A DNA stretch of 45,228 nucleotides from the NCBI GenBank assembly GCA_021772615.1, contig JAJFLQ010000090.1, forward strand, positions 1 to 45,228, in the 5' to 3' direction. Below the pieces are notes generated by a model. The model had not been told where the DNA came from. It saw only the letters and a list, made by a program, of their open reading frames with translations, and ran no database searches. This DNA is from Verrucomicrobiota bacterium. GTDB taxonomy: Bacteria > Verrucomicrobiota > Lentisphaeria > JABSQK01 > JAJFLO01. A program made the position numbers and the translations under genes. Of the stretch, positions 41,982 through 45,228 are shown in pieces (the first letter of the stretch is position 1; each line of letters opens with the position of its first letter).

Positions 41982-42599
41982 ATGCAAAATAGCACACTTG
42001 TTGTAATTATTGTCATCATGGCGGGCACCGTTGTGCTGATAGCTCTTGGTGTCGCAGTGTTCGTTATGTTGGCCTATAACGGGATGGTGCGGTTGCGAAA
42101 CCGGTACCGCAACGCATTCGCGCAAATCGATGTCCAACTCAAGCGGCGTTATGACCTGATCCCCAATCTGGTCGAGACTGCCAAAGGGTATATGAAGCAT
42201 GAACGTGAAACCCTCGAAGCCGTCATTGCCGCACGCAATCAGGCATCCGCCGCCGTGAAGACAGCCTCCCAGAGTCCCGGCGATCCGACAGCTATGGCCG
42301 GTTTGATGGGGGCCGAATCAGCCCTTACCGGTGCGCTCGGGCGCTTGTTCGCCGTTGTCGAAGCCTACCCGGATCTCAAGGCGAACGACAACATGAAGGC
42401 GCTGATGGAAGAGCTGACAACGACGGAAAATAAGATATCCTTTTCCCGGCAGGCGTTCAATGATGCCGTCACGCTATACAACAACAGCGTCGAAACCTTC
42501 CCGAATACGATGTTCGCCGGCGTGTTTGGATTCAGTCTGGCCAAGCTTTTCGAGATAGAGAATGCGGCCGAGCGCGAAGCGCCCAAGGTTTCCTTCTGA
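41982..42599 (+). CDS. LemA family membrane protein
   Basis: A 205-residue protein. One N-terminal transmembrane helix (VVIIVIMAGTVVLIALGVAV, about 6-26) is followed by the conserved coiled-coil start MVRLRNRYRNAFAQIDVQLKRR (quoted as NAFAQIDVQLKRR), then YDLIPNLVETAKGYMKHERE and ENKISFSRQAFNDAVTLYNN. FPNTMFAGVFGF near the end is typical of LemA. The function of LemA is poorly known. It lies 28 bases before an M48 peptidase, a recurrent pairing, and is probably cotranscribed with it. Confidence 0.94.
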   Translation: MQNSTLVVIIVIMAGTVVLIALGVAVFVMLAYNGMVRLRNRYRNAFAQIDVQLKRRYDLIPNLVETAKGYMKHERETLEAVIAARNQASAAVKTASQSPGDPTAMAGLMGAESALTGALGRLFAVVEAYPDLKANDNMKALMEELTTTENKISFSRQAFNDAVTLYNNSVETFPNTMFAGVFGFSLAKLFEIENAAEREAPKVSF

Positions 42600-42627
42600 C
42601 ACGCCCTCCCCCTCTGCAGGAGACGAC

Positions 42628-44586
42628 ATGAGCGTCCAGACCATGGACTTCTTCGGCAACCAGGATGCCGCGCGCCGGAAAACGTCAATCCTTATTTTCT
42701 ATCTCGTTTGCTCCGTGGTGTGCATCGTTCTGGCCGTGTATGTCGCTTTCGCCCTGTTCATACAAGGGGTCGCACTGCAATCTGCAGATGCGACCGCCGC
42801 CCAGCCGGGAATGTGGAATCCGTCGTTGTTTGCAGGTGTTGCGACCGCCACTGTTGCAGTCGTTCTGGTCGGCAGCTTTTACAAGATCCTTATGTTCCGT
42901 GACGGTGGCCACGTGGTTGCGGAATCGATGGGAGGAACGCCGATCCAACCGTCAACAGCCAACGTAGCCGAACGCAGGTTACTGAACGTTGTCGAGGAAA
43001 TGGCAATTGCATCCGGCACGCCGGTTCCCCCAGTGTATATCATGGAAGAGAGCGGCATAAATGCGTTCGCAGCCGGTTTTGCACCAACGGACGCGGTGAT
43101 TGGCGTGACGCGCGGCTGCATCGAAAACCTGAGCCGCGATGAGTTGCAAGGCGTCATCGCTCACGAATTCAGCCATATACTGAATGGCGATATGCGCCTG
43201 AACATCCGGCTGATCGGCGTGCTTCACGGTATATTGCTCATCGGTACCACCGGGTACTTCATCTTTCGCACCGCGGCGTATTCCGGCGGCAGCCGACGGC
43301 GTGACAAGGACGGAACCGCAGGGTTGGTGGTGTTGGGACTGGCAATTTATGCTGTCGGCTATATCGGAGTGTTTTTCGGGCGACTCATAAAAAGCTCGGT
43401 ATCCCGCCAGCGCGAATTTCTTGCGGATGCCGCTGCGGTTCAGTTCACCCGAAACCCGGACGGCATAGCAGGCGCACTCAAGAAGATTGGCGGCTACGCC
43501 AACGGCGCAAAGATCGATGCTGCCGGCGCCGAGGCGGCCAGTCACCTGTTTTTCTGCAATGCGTTGTCGCAATCGTTCTTCGGACTTATGGCAACACATC
43601 CGCCGTTGGACGAACGGATACGTCGCATTGATCCCGCGTTTACTGAACGGGCGGCAGTCACGAGCGTGCAGCATTCCGACGATGACCCGGTTTCCCGTCT
43701 CCAGTCGGTTGCTGACAACCCGCCGATTCGGCAGGACGGGAAGATCGCGATCGATGCCGGCGAGGTCACAGCGCACATCGGAGCGCCGACATCGGATCAT
43801 CTTGACTATGCTGCTGCGCTGCTGGCAGCGATGCCGGATGTTGTCGCCTCGAAACTCCAGGACGCTTATGGTGCTCAGGCACTTATCTACAGCTTACTCA
43901 TTCATGACGACGCTGCCGTACGCGAAGCGCAGCTCGGTCAACTTGACCGCGGCATCGATTCGCCCGTCTACATGAACGTAACAGAATTGCTCAGCGTTAT
44001 AGATCAGGCGGTGACGCCGGAAATGCGTCTCCCTCTGGTGGATCGTGCCATCCCAACATTGCGTACGCTATCGGAGCCGCAATATTACACATTCAAACAA
44101 ACGATTGAGAGCCTGAGCGCAGCCGATAACACGATTGACCTCTTCGAATACGCGTTGAAGCGGGTCGTCACACGTCATCTGGATCCATATTTTGGATTAT
44201 CGCGCCGCGACAAAATCAAATACTACTCGCTGAAACCGTTCTCCGGCGAATGTGCAGACCTGTTGTCTGTGCTTGCATACTGCGGTCATTCGGATCCGGA
44301 TCAGGTGTATCAGGCATATCGGAATGCCCTTGTTCTTCTGGGTATTCCGGCGGCGGATTTTCCACTCCCAGACAGGCAGGAATGCGACCTTGGCAGGGTG
44401 GACCGTGCGCTGAACACCTTCGTGTCGTTGTCGTCGCCGCTGAAGAAAACGATCATACGGGCCTGTGCCGCCTGTATCGCCACGGATGGATACGTGACGA
44501 TTACCGAAGCCGAATTATTCCGTGCCATAGCAGACTGCCTGGACTGCCCTGCCCCACCGTTTATCGCAGGACAGCAAATCGGCTGA
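42628..44586 (+). CDS. M48 family membrane metallopeptidase with C-terminal TerB-like region
   Basis: A 652-residue protein. Transmembrane segments lie at about 20-45 and 65-85 and a pair near 195-250. Zinc motif HEFSH (about 178-182) and the third ligand in REFLADAAAVQF mark an HtpX/Ste24-like enzyme of the inner membrane. The C-terminal ~330 residues are not part of the peptidase; the last ~80 (SPLKKTIIRACAACIATDG, TEAELFRAIADCLDCP) resemble a TerB-like helical domain. The start at 42628 is set by AGGAG 6 bases upstream. With LemA before it, it may serve membrane-protein quality control. Confidence 0.92.
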   Translation: MSVQTMDFFGNQDAARRKTSILIFYLVCSVVCIVLAVYVAFALFIQGVALQSADATAAQPGMWNPSLFAGVATATVAVVLVGSFYKILMFRDGGHVVAESMGGTPIQPSTANVAERRLLNVVEEMAIASGTPVPPVYIMEESGINAFAAGFAPTDAVIGVTRGCIENLSRDELQGVIAHEFSHILNGDMRLNIRLIGVLHGILLIGTTGYFIFRTAAYSGGSRRRDKDGTAGLVVLGLAIYAVGYIGVFFGRLIKSSVSRQREFLADAAAVQFTRNPDGIAGALKKIGGYANGAKIDAAGAEAASHLFFCNALSQSFFGLMATHPPLDERIRRIDPAFTERAAVTSVQHSDDDPVSRLQSVADNPPIRQDGKIAIDAGEVTAHIGAPTSDHLDYAAALLAAMPDVVASKLQDAYGAQALIYSLLIHDDAAVREAQLGQLDRGIDSPVYMNVTELLSVIDQAVTPEMRLPLVDRAIPTLRTLSEPQYYTFKQTIESLSAADNTIDLFEYALKRVVTRHLDPYFGLSRRDKIKYYSLKPFSGECADLLSVLAYCGHSDPDQVYQAYRNALVLLGIPAADFPLPDRQECDLGRVDRALNTFVSLSSPLKKTIIRACAACIATDGYVTITEAELFRAIADCLDCPAPPFIAGQQIG

Positions 44587-44634
44587 GATTAAGGGACCGC
44601 GGCATCTGTCCCGTGTCCGCAAAGCCGCATGCGT

Positions 44635-45228
44635 TTAAACACTGGCGCCGAGATCCGGCTTGTTCAGAGCGGAAAATGACTTCCGTGAAAAGCGGTACAG
44701 CAGCTCCGATTCCTCATTGTCGAGCCAGTCGATCACACCTCGATCCCTAACTCCGGAAAACGCGAATCTATCCGCGTCGGTGATGCCCCAAATCGCGACA
44801 TGCACATTGCCGAGACTGATACGCCCGGTGTCCATACCCGGCACATAGCGATCGCCGTTCACACTTAAGATCACGCCGGCGCGGACGAGATTGTAGAGAA
44901 TATCCTGAAACAGCCTGACCGGAATATTGTTCGCTTTTTGGAAGGCGTCGGGATCCCACGAGCCCGACGCGGTTTCGAAGCATCGGCAGACGTCGTACAC
45001 GATGATACATGCTACGCGGAAACGCGTAGCAAAGGAAATCGTGGCCATCGTAGATTCCTGAGTGTAGGTCTTGTAGTTCTGGAAGGCAAAACTGACTTCG
45101 GCGCCGAAAAGCAGGATGAGCCAGTTCATGTAGAGCCAGACCAACGAGATCGGCACCGCGGCGAACGCACCGTAGATTGCATTGTAGCTTGATACGCCGA
45201 CCTGAAATTGAATATATGCCCACTGCAC
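44635..45228 (-). CDS. YihY/BrkB-family inner-membrane protein (5' end beyond window)
   Basis: The last 197 residues of a protein whose start lies beyond the right edge. [19 protein letters not shown] and [20 protein letters not shown] form the final two membrane helices characteristic of the YihY/BrkB (formerly RNase BN) family. A soluble C-terminal region of ~140 residues follows, with a winged-helix-like part ([20 protein letters not shown]). The function of this family is unsettled. The gene is convergent with the M48 peptidase, with 48 bases between. Confidence 0.9.
   Translation of the reverse strand: MQWAYIQFQVGVSSYNAIYGAFAAVPISLVWLYMNWLILLFGAEVSFAFQNYKTYTQESTMATISFATRFRVACIIVYDVCRCFETASGSWDPDAFQKANNIPVRLFQDILYNLVRAGVILSVNGDRYVPGMDTGRISLGNVHVAIWGITDADRFAFSGVRDRGVIDWLDNEESELLYRFSRKSFSALNKPDLGASV

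Overview
The window reads as chromosome of a Gram-negative, moderately GC-rich, free-living bacterium. Lipid A synthesis (LpxD), an OmpH/Skp-type periplasmic chaperone and a tripartite outer-membrane efflux system show two membranes. The LSm-like protein at 2500-2772, the response regulator fused to a Ser/Thr kinase, the DUF3127 protein, the efflux adaptor type and the short 'EGERPREP'-type repeats are reminiscent of the PVC/FCB side of the tree (Planctomycetes, Verrucomicrobia, Lentisphaerae, Kiritimatiellota and relatives). That placement is inference from family distribution and is not proven. No rRNA, CRISPR array, phage or complete insertion sequence was seen.

Layout. 1-166: C-terminal tail of an unknown protein, then a hairpin terminator. 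284-7838: housekeeping and regulatory genes (soluble PAS histidine kinase, GT2 glycosyltransferase, tRNA-Leu(TAA), LSm-like protein, tsaE, STAS protein, OmpH, lpxD coupled to an HAD phosphatase, cutA, MBL-fold hydrolase). 8063-12502: a full-length Lhr-type helicase. 12914-20402: a metal-efflux cassette (His/Cys-rich exported protein, TolC-like lipoprotein, His-rich adaptor, RND pump, His-rich exported protein). 20772-24409: a decayed accessory island with a small lipoprotein, a wrecked DUF4143-type ATPase gene, a VapBC-type toxin-antitoxin pair bracketed by ~107-bp direct repeats, a fragment of an SNF2/HepA-type helicase, and two copies of an interspersed repeat. 24410-27505 (minus): fumC and ilvD.

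27591-34962 (minus) is the most interesting block: a compact polyphosphate locus. In transcription order it holds a two-domain PPK2 (polyP:AMP phosphotransferase type), a CYTH triphosphate-tunnel protein, a Nudix hydrolase, PPK1, a CYTH-like/CHAD protein and a ParA-type ATPase, with overlapping or near-touching genes. CHAD domains bind polyphosphate and ParA ATPases position cellular cargo. The ATGA-coupled CHAD-ParA pair directly behind PPK1 therefore suggests a system for positioning or partitioning polyphosphate granules. The CHAD gene also carries two REP-like palindromic repeats in frame, which form part of its N-terminal linker.

35320-45228: a response regulator with an unassigned C-terminal domain, asd, a Kdo/WaaP-like sugar kinase whose 3' end overlaps a convergent membrane SGNH-hydrolase gene, a REC-Ser/Thr kinase fusion, a DUF3127 protein with an SSB-like acidic '-DNIPF' C-terminus, a LemA-M48 peptidase pair, and a YihY/BrkB-family membrane protein cut by the right edge.
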